A stretch of 62,874 nucleotides of DNA, from the NCBI RefSeq assembly GCF_013177735.1, contig NZ_WOEZ01000002.1, positions 1 through 62,874 on the forward strand, given 5' to 3'. The notes beneath the pieces were generated by a model that ran no database searches, had not been told where the DNA came from, and worked only from the letters and a program-made list of their open reading frames with translations. The stretch comes from Paraburkholderia elongata (GTDB taxonomy: Bacteria > Pseudomonadota > Gammaproteobacteria > Burkholderiales > Burkholderiaceae). Made by a program: the position numbers and the translations under genes. This document shows, one piece after another, positions 22,863 to 31,410 of this stretch; position 1 is the first letter of the stretch, and each line of letters opens with the position of its first letter.

Positions 22863-24782
22863 ATGATTGCTGCCGCGTTTTCGCGCGTCGCCGACCGCCT
22901 GCTGGTTGCGGACCCGGGACTCGTGCGTCTCCATACCGCGCTGCGCGTCGCGCTTGCCTGCCTGCTAACCGGTATTGCCAGCATCGCGTGGACCGTCTTT
23001 CGTCACCAATCGATTATCCTCGCCGCGCCCGGCATCCTCTTTGCGATGGTGGCGCCTTTGTTCGTGCGCGATGCGCGGCGGTCGGCATGGCTCGGCACAC
23101 TGTTCTGTCTTTATCTCTGCGCCTGCGTGTGCTTTGCCGCAGCGGGCGTACTGAGCCGTTATCCGCTCGCTGGCGATGCGGGCTTCCTGGTCGTGATGTT
23201 CGCCGGCATGCTGGTCCAGGCGTGCGGTCCGCGTGCGCTGGGTTGCGCGATGCTGGGCGTGGTGTGTTTCTACCTTGGGCTGTACCTGCATCCCTCGTCC
23301 TTGCACCTTGTGCAATCGCTCTTGCTGTCCGCATTCGGCCCAATGATGGTCGCGCTGGTCGGTCGTGTGATCGTGCCGATGCGGGCGGCTGCCAGCTTCC
23401 GGCTTGCCATTCATACGGTGACATTGCGCGCATCGCGTGTACTCACTGCGTCGAGCGCGGCGCATCTGTCGGCACTGAACGAAGCCGCGCTCTCGCTTGA
23501 AGAACAACTGGCGTTGCTGAATTCGCTCGATACCGAGACGATTCGCGAGCGGATCGTGGAAGTGGAAGTCGCAGCTGGGCAGCATGCGTTTGCTTCGGCG
23601 CCTGCACATGGCAGCGCGCAGGCGAGTGCGGACGTGCTGCGTCACGCGATCGTGCGGCTGAAGGAGATCGCGCATCGGGGCAATGCGCGGCGCCACGCTT
23701 CGATTTTGTCGGCTCGCGGTGCAGGTTCTCAGTCCGTCGCCCAACGGTTTGCCGATTTGCGTGCAAAGCTCTGCTGGCTGCCCGCCACGCGCGCAACGAC
23801 CGCAGCTTTTCTCGCGATGCTGATCGGCCACTCGCTGTCTCCTGAGCGCTGGTTCTGGGCGGTCATCACGACGTTCGTGGTGTTTCTCGGTACGCGTTCA
23901 CGCGCTGACACGGTTTATCGCGGCGCGCAGCGCCTCGCCGGGACGCTGGCGGGCGCGTTAGTCAGCGTGTTACTGGTCGCGCCGCTGCACGACTCGCCCG
24001 TGCTGCTCGTGGCTGCGATGGTGCTGTGCGTGTTCGGTTGGGCTTACTACATCCTGAGTGCGTATGCGCCGGGGGTGTTTTTTATTACCGTGCTCGTCGG
24101 GCTCGTGTATGGCGAGTTGGGCTTTGCGATGGGACCGCTGGTTGAGTTGCGAATCGAAGAAGTGCTGGTCGGTTGCCTCGTGTCGTTTGCGGTCGCGATT
24201 TTGATGATGCCGCTGGCGGCGACTCGGCATGTCGAGGCGAGGCTTGGGGCTGTGCTTGGTGCACTGCGCGAGGTGGTGCGGCTCACAGGCTCCACTGCTC
24301 TAGCGTCTGAGACGGCGCCGGCCATGCGCAAGCTCGATCGCGCCTGGCATGATCTGCGGATCGCGTTAAAACCGCTGCAGACGCAGCGAGTGGTGGTGTG
24401 GAATCCCGGCGTCGAACTCGCCACCGGTTCGCTACTGTGTTGTTTGCACTGGGCGCGAGTGTTGAGTGATCCTTCGCGGCGCGGCGCGTCGTCGGAAGAT
24501 GTGGCGCTCAATGCGGCAGATGTCGGCGCTGCGCATGTGGAATCGATTGTGGCGCGGCTCGATTCGTTGATCGTGCGGTTCAACGGTGGCGTAGCGGATT
24601 CTGCGCGCGGCGAGTTGGATGAGCGTGTGTCGGTGACTGCTGCCGTTGATATCGATCCGGCAAAGGCACCGGCACTCGTTCAGCTAGATGGCGCCGTCGC
24701 ACAGTTGTTTGATCGGTTGACGCAGCCGGTTGCCAAAACGCCGAGCGTGTTCAATTGGGCGCTTAGAGGTAGACGCGCGTAG
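22863..24782 (+). CDS. FUSC-family inner-membrane transporter
   Basis: A 639-residue FUSC (fusaric acid resistance/YccS-like) protein. Two clusters of about five to six membrane helices (residues about 20-175 and 320-440) flank soluble segments. The second cluster opens with TTAAFLAMLIGHSLSPERWFWAVITTFVVFLG and GTRSRADTVYRGAQRLAGTLAG, the diagnostic FUSC repeat. Such proteins are thought to export aromatic acids. It stands alone, without the HlyD and OMF partners present in the 36965-41867 operon. Confidence 0.88.
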   Translation: MIAAAFSRVADRLLVADPGLVRLHTALRVALACLLTGIASIAWTVFRHQSIILAAPGILFAMVAPLFVRDARRSAWLGTLFCLYLCACVCFAAAGVLSRYPLAGDAGFLVVMFAGMLVQACGPRALGCAMLGVVCFYLGLYLHPSSLHLVQSLLLSAFGPMMVALVGRVIVPMRAAASFRLAIHTVTLRASRVLTASSAAHLSALNEAALSLEEQLALLNSLDTETIRERIVEVEVAAGQHAFASAPAHGSAQASADVLRHAIVRLKEIAHRGNARRHASILSARGAGSQSVAQRFADLRAKLCWLPATRATTAAFLAMLIGHSLSPERWFWAVITTFVVFLGTRSRADTVYRGAQRLAGTLAGALVSVLLVAPLHDSPVLLVAAMVLCVFGWAYYILSAYAPGVFFITVLVGLVYGELGFAMGPLVELRIEEVLVGCLVSFAVAILMMPLAATRHVEARLGAVLGALREVVRLTGSTALASETAPAMRKLDRAWHDLRIALKPLQTQRVVVWNPGVELATGSLLCCLHWARVLSDPSRRGASSEDVALNAADVGAAHVESIVARLDSLIVRFNGGVADSARGELDERVSVTAAVDIDPAKAPALVQLDGAVAQLFDRLTQPVAKTPSVFNWALRGRRA

Positions 24783-24844
24783 GCGGCGATGGGGTTTTGG
24801 TTCTGTTTGCCTACGGCGTTGGGGGGATTGCTGCTGTTGTGAAC

Positions 24845-24908
24845 TTGTCCACAGAAAATGTTCGCAAGGCTGTGGATAACACCCCCACAACAGCGCCAAG
24901 CCATTGAT
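24845..24908. repeat. Intergenic DnaA-box-pair repeat, copy 2
   Basis: TTGTCCACAG, spacer with TGTTCGCAAGG, CTGTGGATAA, then CACCCCCACAACAGCGCCAAG and TTGAT. It lies between the FUSC gene stop and the convergent end of the 24959-25467 pseudogene. Confidence 0.85.
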
Positions 24909-24958
24909 ACGAATACGTTCCTGCAAGCTGCACTTGTCAGCCTGCATGGCACGGCCAA

Positions 24959-25467
24959 TTACTGTCCCGACGGCCTGTCGATTGGGTGTGGTGTGAAGGT
25001 CATGTATTGCTTGATGTCCGGCTGACCCAATGCAATCAGATTGAGCACTCCACCTCCAAACCGACGCGCGAATTCGCCGTCAAGCTTGAAATCGAATTCG
25101 TCGAATAGGATCGGCACTGTGAATATTCCTGCCAAGATCGGGGCCGCCTTAGCCGGGTCAACTAGCTGCACATTCAGCCGTTGACTGTCCTGCTCGTAGT
25201 TCAGAACGACGGAACGCGGTAGATCAATAGCCCATACATCGCTTGATACAGAGCAATGCTGATTCCCAGCCAGACAAGGAGGGGGGCAACGACTGCATCC
25301 AGCATGAACTTCTGTGACGCAACAGGCTCGCCCTTGGGCCAACTGCTCAGCGTCAAAAACATGGCGGAGCCTTCAGTCACGAGGTACAGCAATACGAAAA
25401 CCCATACCGATGGTGGCTCAGGCGTCTCCATCTCAGGCGGCATGGGTTGATCCCAACGGAATGTCAT
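24959..25467 (-). pseudogene. Frameshifted membrane-protein gene of the vgrG island
   Basis: From ATG at 25467 (AGGGGGA upstream) 88 codons are read, opening MTFRWDQPMPPEMETPEPPS with two membrane segments, and stop at 25201 after IYRVPSF. A different frame continues through the stop with plausible protein (NYEQDSQRLNVQLVDP to the stop at 24959). The join is consistent with loss of one G in a TTC TGG AAC context near 25203. I recall longer membrane proteins with this N-terminal style near vgrG genes, but I cannot name a family; the downstream part may also be truncated. It follows the PAAR gene by 20 bp. Confidence 0.5.
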
Positions 25468-25486
25468 CGATCCCCCTGTCTGTAAT

Positions 25487-25774
25487 TCAGGTGTCGAGCG
25501 TCCAGTCTTTCTGTGACGCAATCAGGGTTGGCTTCGGACTGCAGGCACACAGGCAGAAGTCCCCCTCCAGGGCGGGCTGCCTGCCAACCAGATCATTGTC
25601 GGGGCGGGTACCATCCGGCCCGATCCGGCCAATGGAATTACACGCGGGACACTGGACCCTCGCACCGAGGTAACTTAGCTTGCGGTCGTTCCAGCACACG
25701 TCATCAAGACCATCGAGCACGGTGCCGCCCGCGCTGGTCCGGTCATACTGGAGAATGTGGGCACGCTCTCCCAT
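25487..25774 (-). CDS. PAAR-domain protein, T6SS spike tip
   Basis: A 95-residue PAAR-repeat protein, which would sharpen the tip of the adjacent VgrG spike. The core shows TSAGGTVLDG, SYLGARVQCPACNSIGRI and the zinc-binding Cys/His pattern with GDFCLCACSPKP. The ATG at 25774-25772 follows the vgrG TGA by one base, so it is co-transcribed and probably coupled. No toxin extension is present; the cargo is the VgrG C-terminus. Confidence 0.85.
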   Translation of the reverse strand: MGERAHILQYDRTSAGGTVLDGLDDVCWNDRKLSYLGARVQCPACNSIGRIGPDGTRPDNDLVGRQPALEGDFCLCACSPKPTLIASQKDWTLDT

Positions 25775-25775
25775 A

Positions 25776-27257
25776 TCAGGCTCCCACCCATTCCCATTCG
25801 GTCTTGCCCGCGTCGCCCTGAACCTGCGGCATCTGCTGTCCCGCGCGTCGCGTGATGAGGCTGGAAAGACGGTACGTGTAGTTTCCGGCCCAAGAATCGG
25901 GCACGGTTCGCTCGATCCAGCGCCCGTTGCGCGGACAGGGGGCGCCAGGCTTGCAGACATGCTCGGTGCCTTCGATGTAATCGGACGAAAATGGTTTGGT
26001 GCGTGTTGGGGCACTGGCTTCCCATACCCACTGCACCGGACCATTGATCTCGACACCGTTCGCGGATTCCATCGGCATCCTCACGTTTTCGGTGGTGGCA
26101 ATGTCCCCGGCCTTGAATGGTTTGACCTGCAGGCTGCGGTAACTTGCGCCGGAAATCTGGCGCACGGCCCGATACAGACCGTCCTCGGCAAATGTCTCAC
26201 CAGGCTTTACTGTCTGGAACGACATGTCGGCGCGGTGCTTCGCCTCCCATTGCTCGCGCTCCTGCGGCGTAGAAGGGTAGTCGTGGTCGATGGTCACACG
26301 CGTTTTGAGTGGATTGAAAATTACGCGTGTCGAAGCCACCCATCTTTCGCCTTCACATTTAATATTCATAAACGCAATACCCGAAAATTCATACTCACCC
26401 TTTGAGCCTTTATCGTTCGGGGATGTCTGAAATTGCAAGATCTTTACTTCACCCGGATTCAAATTAACTATACCATCCGGAAAATCGTCCAGATTGACAA
26501 GTTTTTGTCGGCCCAACGCAAATTGCCAAGCCCTTGACGATTTATCCAGCACGTTATTGCTGCTTACCTTGGCGATACCGCCCACTCCCAATCGTCCGCC
26601 GACAGCTGTTCCAGTCCATTGATCCGGCGTTGTGAAACTTACGCGCCCATTTCCGGAATTGATAAACTTTACCGACACAACATAAACACCATTTTTTACT
26701 TCTATTCTGTAAGTAGAGAAATCAAGTTTGACTAATTTTTTCCCTTCTGCATAAGCCTTGTCGGAAAATTTAGATGTAATCGGATATAATTTTTCCTGCA
26801 GGTTTTGTGGGATCAAATGTAGAGAACCTGTCTTGATAACGAGTTCCCCAGCGTCAAGACAAGCCACTGAAAAAGTAGCTGATGAATCAGACAATTCAGG
26901 GCCGCCTTTTTGAATATCCTTTTCACACAAAATCTCCCCGGCAGCTTTCACTTCCGCTAGGTCGGCATTCTGCAAGTCAAGCTCAAATGCGCCCACCCCA
27001 GCCTGTGTCTCACTACCTTCGGTATCACCCGTTGCGAAATAGAACCTGCGTTCACCATCAAAACTTATTTCCCTTGGTCCATTTTGTAATCCGCCCCCCC
27101 AAGACAACGCGAATTGACCTGCGCGAGCAGTTGAAGTCTCTACAGTATTAGCCATGACTTGTGTACCCCCCAAAATCAAATTTAACAGCGGCACCAACAT
27201 CGTCCAGAATAGGTAGCGTGCTCTGGTTCTTATCGTCCATCGTGCCCGTCGCTGCAC
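25776..27257 (-). other. Immunity-protein-like module inside the vgrG frame (probable former separate gene)
   Basis: Read from GTG at 27257 this gives about 493 residues with a proper N-terminal signal peptide: basic QRRARWTIRTRAR, hydrophobic core, VMA cleavage site. An alternative ATG is at 27200. The mature part is beta-rich and ends with two copies of a short motif, GLYRAV...VQWVWEA and GRWIERTV...TEWEWVG, of the kind seen in Burkholderia toxin-immunity proteins. Position directly after an effector and a predicted periplasmic location fit an immunity protein against a periplasm-acting peptidase. Function is inferred; no sequence family is recognised with certainty. Confidence 0.6.
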
Positions 27258-30200
27258 TAAATCACGTGCTGCTGGCAACTCCGATTCTCCATTCTTGATT
27301 CTCCATTCTTTATTGGTATAGTCACGGAACCATTGCCGGATGTATTCGAGATAGTAAGGTTGCACGGCTGCCGCAGCATGATTGCATCCGTATCCCATGA
27401 GATTTGGCTGCGATTCAATTTGCCACGTAACATTTTTAGTTGCATTTTCGTCACCTAAATCAAAATTAAGTGTCTCGTCACTCCTCACGTATTGTTTATG
27501 GACGAATCCTCCGTCACTCCAATATTCATCAGGAAAAGCGAACAAATGCCCAGTTTCGTGCGCCTTCACCTGCCAAGTTACGTCGCCGGGCATTCCAGAT
27601 AAATCAATTTCGGTATCCGTTTCTGGCCAATGCATAGAATCCGCTCGTTTAGTTTCACGAAATATGTCGATAGTCACATTTGCCTTGAGAGTCGCGGCGT
27701 CTGCCGGACTAACCACGTGAACATCGGCGCAGAATTTGACCGAGACACGACAACCGCAGGAAGCCCCTTTTTGGCATCCATCAAGTATCAATTTATAGCC
27801 CCCCTGATTTAGGGTACTTTCAATCTGATTCTTATATGTCGAAGAATCAACTTCATTTACACTCCGATCAATTAACATCAACCCCTGTTGAGCAAATGTT
27901 TTTCCGGAGTTGGCGCCATTTTGACTGCTGTGGTATTTCACTTCAACATAATTGTTTTGCGCGTCACGCAAAGGCTGTTGCGTTGCCGGATCCCTCTTCA
28001 CAAGCAATCTCGGCACTAAAGCGATCATTACCTTCGCGGTCAATGTTTTGTTATTCGAATCGTAAATGAACTGACATTCCGTAGTACCATTTCCCGCACA
28101 TTCCACTGCCCCTCCATTAGCATCGGCAATCGGCGCCGATCTATCCAAAACATATTTGTGATATGTCGGCGTCTCCCGATTCAGAATGGCTTTTTTATTA
28201 AAGTCGTCCAGTTTCCAGTTGCATGACGCAGGTTGCTTCAGTATGACCGGATCCGGATATTCAATGGGGTTTCTCCCCACGTTCCCTTTTGGGCTGTTGT
28301 CTGGATCGTTTATTTTTAATGGGCCTCGTCGTGAGAAGAAGTCACCCAACGGAGACGGTGCAACTGGGCCTGTATTGCCCATTCTTTCCGGCTGCGCCGA
28401 GTCCGACTGAAGCGCCGATGGAGCCAAGGCTCCTGTACTGGCCACGTCCTCCAACTGCGGCGTGTCTGGCGCCGGGGCAGGCGCGGTCAGCTCCATGAAC
28501 TTCGGATTGGTGCGCCATACCTCGCAGTCCGTCGTGAACGGCACGAACTTCGGTGCGAAAGCCGTACCGCCCAGGTCCATCTGTGCAGGACCCGCCATCT
28601 TCAGGCTGCTTGTTCTGAACAGGATGCCGCCGCGTGTGCCCGCTTCGATCTTGTCAGGCGTCATGCGGAAATACGAGCCACCTACATTCAGTACGATTTC
28701 CTTCGGGGACTTCACATGCACCACGCCGTCAACGGTCTCGATGGTCATGTCCTCCTGGGCGGCGAGCTGCATGGGGCCGCGCTGGGCCTGCATGACGACC
28801 GCGCCAGCCGAAGCGACGAGCTTCATGCCCGCCTGCGTGAAAAGCGAAATGACGCCCCGTGCCGCAGCGGTAAGCTGCTTCAGTGTGCTGACGTGGACAC
28901 CCTTCTTCGCCGTCGCGATGATAGAGCCATCGGCGGCGAGCTGTACGCCATCACCTGACACGATGCCAACCGGGCCGGGTGCAGTGACAAGCGCACCGGG
29001 CTGGCTGAGTTCGTTCAGAGAGTCGTTAATCGCTCTCTGTGCGCTGGTGTCCGCTGGCGACGCCTTCGACGCTTCGGCGGATTGCGCCAGCGATTCAGCA
29101 AGCGCCAGCATTTCCTTGAGCTGCGCAGCCGTTTCCTGCATGTCGATCTGATGCCCGCCACCACCCGGACGGTTATAAGCCGTCATCATCGCGCCCGCGC
29201 CACCGCGCATAACCGATGTTCCGTCGGTGCGAAGCTCGGCACCGTTACCGCGCTCGTTCTGGTCGCGATCAACCGAATGCCCAAGGTTCAGTTGTGACTT
29301 TCCCTGTTCCGTCGCAACCTTGATGTGCTCGCGGCCTGCGCGGTCCTCTAACTGGAACGTGTTGTTCGAGCGCGTGCGCAGCGTGTTGCGCGTGCCCCAC
29401 GGGTAGGTTGAATTGATCGGGTCGGTATCCTGCGCCGTGTGCAGTACCTGACTGATGAAGGGAAGGTCCGGGCAGCCCCACAGGAAACCCACGGTCACGA
29501 TCGTCCCTTCGACCAGACCGAAATGGAAACCGGTCTGTCCCGCGCCCGCGAACGGCTTCGCCAGTCGCATCGGGCAGCTTTCCAGTCCAGGTTTGCGCTT
29601 GTCCTGATCCGCGTGGATGTGCACGATATAGGAGCCCTGCGCGTCCAGATACGGGTCCTTGTACCCGCCCGGCGAGGCAATGGTGCCCGTAATGACCCCC
29701 TCGATCCTGGGCCACGTATGTTCCAGCAGAGGCAGCCGGTACAGCCGGTCGGACGGAATCGCGGTGAACTCGACACGGTAAGGCTGCTTGCGCGATGCGC
29801 TGCATTTAACCCGTACAGCAACCAGCCCGTACTCGGCGTCGGGCAGTTTCCGGTTCGAGAACTTGAGGATGCAACTGGCCGCGAGGTCCAGCATGTTGCC
29901 GGCGCCGCGATACACCGCCTGCGCTGCTACGACCGCCTCGCGCCGCAGCAGCGCTTCTGCCTTCGCCTCATCCTCGCTCAGGTCCGGCGTGCCCCACGTA
30001 TAAGCCTCGCCATAGGTGGTACGGTCCTCAGTGATCCGGCTGGCCGCTTCGATCGGTTCGGATACCGGACGCTCAGTGCTGAACGTGCGCACCTTGTAGC
30101 TCGTCGGCAAGGTCGTCGCGTCCATTTCAAGCGAATCGACCGATTCCGCCCCTGAGCTTTCCAGGCCGCTGTACTGGCGATACGGCACGGTCAGGTCCGG

Positions 30201-30824
30201 GTCGCGGCGGTAGTGCGTGAAGTCGTCACCAAACCGCACGTTTTCGCAGTGCTTGCCCTGCTCGCAGACAAACCAGATACCAGAGCGGCGGCATAGCCGC
30301 GTGATGAAGGTCAGGTCGTCTTCCTGCCACTGCATCACGAATGCGCGCCGACCATATTGACGGTACAGGTTGAACTCGAAGCTTCCGTGGATCCTGTCGA
30401 AGCCGTGTTCGCGCAGGATCTGCTCGATGATCTCCGGAAAACTCTTTTCAAGAAAGAACCGGCACCTGGGCGTGTTGCGCAGCAGGGCCAGGCGCGACTC
30501 CAGCAACACCTCATAGGTGGTTTCGTCCCGGCTGCTGCTCCGCTGGCTGAAGCCCGTGATCACCCCCTGCACACGCCGTTCGGGTTCCGGCTTGAGCGTC
30601 ATGAGCGGGTTGAATGGCGGCTGGATCACGAACGCCGCTGGCTTGTTCAGGTAGTCGCTGCGTGAGAGGTCCGGCCGCGGATGCGTGAACCGGATCTGAT
30701 ACCGGGTGGGCTCCCCGATGGTCCGCTCTCCCTCAAAGGCAAAGATATCGGCCAACTCGGCACTGCTGGCCTGTGGCATGTCGAGACGGTAGTGTCGGTG
30801 CGCAGAACCCGTTTTTTGACTCAC
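25776..30824 (-). CDS. vgrG: Evolved VgrG with metallopeptidase effector domain, fused in frame to an immunity-like protein
   Basis: A 1682-codon frame. Residues 1 to about 480 are the VgrG gp27/gp5-like spike (RLDMPQASSAELADIF; the OB-fold ends near YPWGTRNTLRTRSNNTFQLED), with a DUF2345 extension at about 600-745. A linker leads to an AT-richer module from about residue 830. This module has a zincin signature HETGHLFAFPDEYW (His1089, Glu1090, His1093, with Asp1099/Glu1100 as third-ligand candidates) and a Met-turn-like NLMGYG (Met1143). From Val1190 the chain has an internal signal peptide (YLFWTMLVPLLNLILGG, cleavage after VMA1225) and an exported-protein-like region to the end. A 14-bp tandem duplication marks the junction. 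VgrG2b of Pseudomonas aeruginosa is a known VgrG with a C-terminal zinc peptidase. No T6SS core genes are in the window. Confidence 0.88.
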   Translation of the reverse strand: MSQKTGSAHRHYRLDMPQASSAELADIFAFEGERTIGEPTRYQIRFTHPRPDLSRSDYLNKPAAFVIQPPFNPLMTLKPEPERRVQGVITGFSQRSSSRDETTYEVLLESRLALLRNTPRCRFFLEKSFPEIIEQILREHGFDRIHGSFEFNLYRQYGRRAFVMQWQEDDLTFITRLCRRSGIWFVCEQGKHCENVRFGDDFTHYRRDPDLTVPYRQYSGLESSGAESVDSLEMDATTLPTSYKVRTFSTERPVSEPIEAASRITEDRTTYGEAYTWGTPDLSEDEAKAEALLRREAVVAAQAVYRGAGNMLDLAASCILKFSNRKLPDAEYGLVAVRVKCSASRKQPYRVEFTAIPSDRLYRLPLLEHTWPRIEGVITGTIASPGGYKDPYLDAQGSYIVHIHADQDKRKPGLESCPMRLAKPFAGAGQTGFHFGLVEGTIVTVGFLWGCPDLPFISQVLHTAQDTDPINSTYPWGTRNTLRTRSNNTFQLEDRAGREHIKVATEQGKSQLNLGHSVDRDQNERGNGAELRTDGTSVMRGGAGAMMTAYNRPGGGGHQIDMQETAAQLKEMLALAESLAQSAEASKASPADTSAQRAINDSLNELSQPGALVTAPGPVGIVSGDGVQLAADGSIIATAKKGVHVSTLKQLTAAARGVISLFTQAGMKLVASAGAVVMQAQRGPMQLAAQEDMTIETVDGVVHVKSPKEIVLNVGGSYFRMTPDKIEAGTRGGILFRTSSLKMAGPAQMDLGGTAFAPKFVPFTTDCEVWRTNPKFMELTAPAPAPDTPQLEDVASTGALAPSALQSDSAQPERMGNTGPVAPSPLGDFFSRRGPLKINDPDNSPKGNVGRNPIEYPDPVILKQPASCNWKLDDFNKKAILNRETPTYHKYVLDRSAPIADANGGAVECAGNGTTECQFIYDSNNKTLTAKVMIALVPRLLVKRDPATQQPLRDAQNNYVEVKYHSSQNGANSGKTFAQQGLMLIDRSVNEVDSSTYKNQIESTLNQGGYKLILDGCQKGASCGCRVSVKFCADVHVVSPADAATLKANVTIDIFRETKRADSMHWPETDTEIDLSGMPGDVTWQVKAHETGHLFAFPDEYWSDGGFVHKQYVRSDETLNFDLGDENATKNVTWQIESQPNLMGYGCNHAAAAVQPYYLEYIRQWFRDYTNKEWRIKNGESELPAARDLVQRRARWTIRTRARYLFWTMLVPLLNLILGGTQVMANTVETSTARAGQFALSWGGGLQNGPREISFDGERRFYFATGDTEGSETQAGVGAFELDLQNADLAEVKAAGEILCEKDIQKGGPELSDSSATFSVACLDAGELVIKTGSLHLIPQNLQEKLYPITSKFSDKAYAEGKKLVKLDFSTYRIEVKNGVYVVSVKFINSGNGRVSFTTPDQWTGTAVGGRLGVGGIAKVSSNNVLDKSSRAWQFALGRQKLVNLDDFPDGIVNLNPGEVKILQFQTSPNDKGSKGEYEFSGIAFMNIKCEGERWVASTRVIFNPLKTRVTIDHDYPSTPQEREQWEAKHRADMSFQTVKPGETFAEDGLYRAVRQISGASYRSLQVKPFKAGDIATTENVRMPMESANGVEINGPVQWVWEASAPTRTKPFSSDYIEGTEHVCKPGAPCPRNGRWIERTVPDSWAGNYTYRLSSLITRRAGQQMPQVQGDAGKTEWEWVGA
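27283..27310 (-). repeat. 14-bp perfect tandem duplication at the effector/immunity junction
   Basis: On the minus strand AAGAATGGAGAATC occurs twice with no gap (codons 1172-1181 of the vgrG frame). Fourteen is not a multiple of three. With one copy removed, the upstream frame reads RIGVASST and stops at TGA 27264-27262, and a GTG start at 27257-27255 lies four bases on. Confidence 0.95.
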
Positions 30825-31296
30825 ACCCCCTCCTGTTAGAGATTCACGGGATACCCCGGCAAAAACTCTAGTGGACTTTGGGACCGAATCAAATAGGACA
30901 GTCTCAGAATGATGTCATTTTTTTTCAACGCAATTCATTTAGTATTGCAAACTGTTAAAGAGATAACTGAATCGCATACTTTTGCGGCGTCGCCGTGGAA
31001 GGCACTCAAGAATATGCCGCTATCCGCAGGTACGCTCTAGTTGACAAATAAGGTTTCCAGATAATTTACGAATGAACGGATAGAAGTCTGTCAGACAGAT
31101 TGTGTGTTGCATAAGACATACATCACATGGTTTGTTTTACGCCCACTTTCCGACTGTTTCCTGCCTATTTCCAGTGCAACGCAGCGGATGGGGAAACGTG
31201 GAGGGAATGCGAAAAAACGGCCTGCCTGACTTCATTCCTGATGCCCCACGCGTCCGCAAACCCCGGTCCACAAAGGACCTTACGGAACCTCGCAAG
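30825..31296. other. vgrG upstream region
   Basis: About 470 bp upstream of vgrG, AT-richer than most of the window. It holds poly-T runs near 30907-30916 and a short palindrome TCTGTCAGACAGA at 31087-31099. The vgrG promoter should lie here. I see no gene; an 85-codon plus-strand frame across 31102-31359 overlaps the repeat and looks non-coding. Confidence 0.35.
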
Positions 31297-31360
31297 TTAT
31301 CAACAGAATCTGTTCGCAAGGCTGTGGATAACATCCCCACAACAACGCCAACTGCTTGAT
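31297..31360. repeat. Intergenic DnaA-box-pair repeat, copy 3
   Basis: TTATCAACAG, spacer with TGTTCGCAAGG, CTGTGGATAA, then CATCCCCACAACAACGCCAA and TTGAT. It lies between vgrG upstream DNA and the end of the VOC gene. Confidence 0.85.
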
Positions 31361-31410
31361 CCACTTAACTTCCTAAGCGCTGCACGCTGCGCGCCGAAAG
31401 ACGACTCCCC

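Noticed and set aside
25201..25342. MAQGRACC... frame as a separate gene start in the vgrG island
   Set aside because: Its first 45 codons lie out of frame over the upstream membrane gene and look like a shadow; only the part after the shared frameshift point is protein-like.
31102..31359. 85-codon plus-strand frame in the vgrG upstream region
   Set aside because: It runs through repeat copy 3, has no ribosome-binding site and its residues mirror the repeat rather than a protein family.
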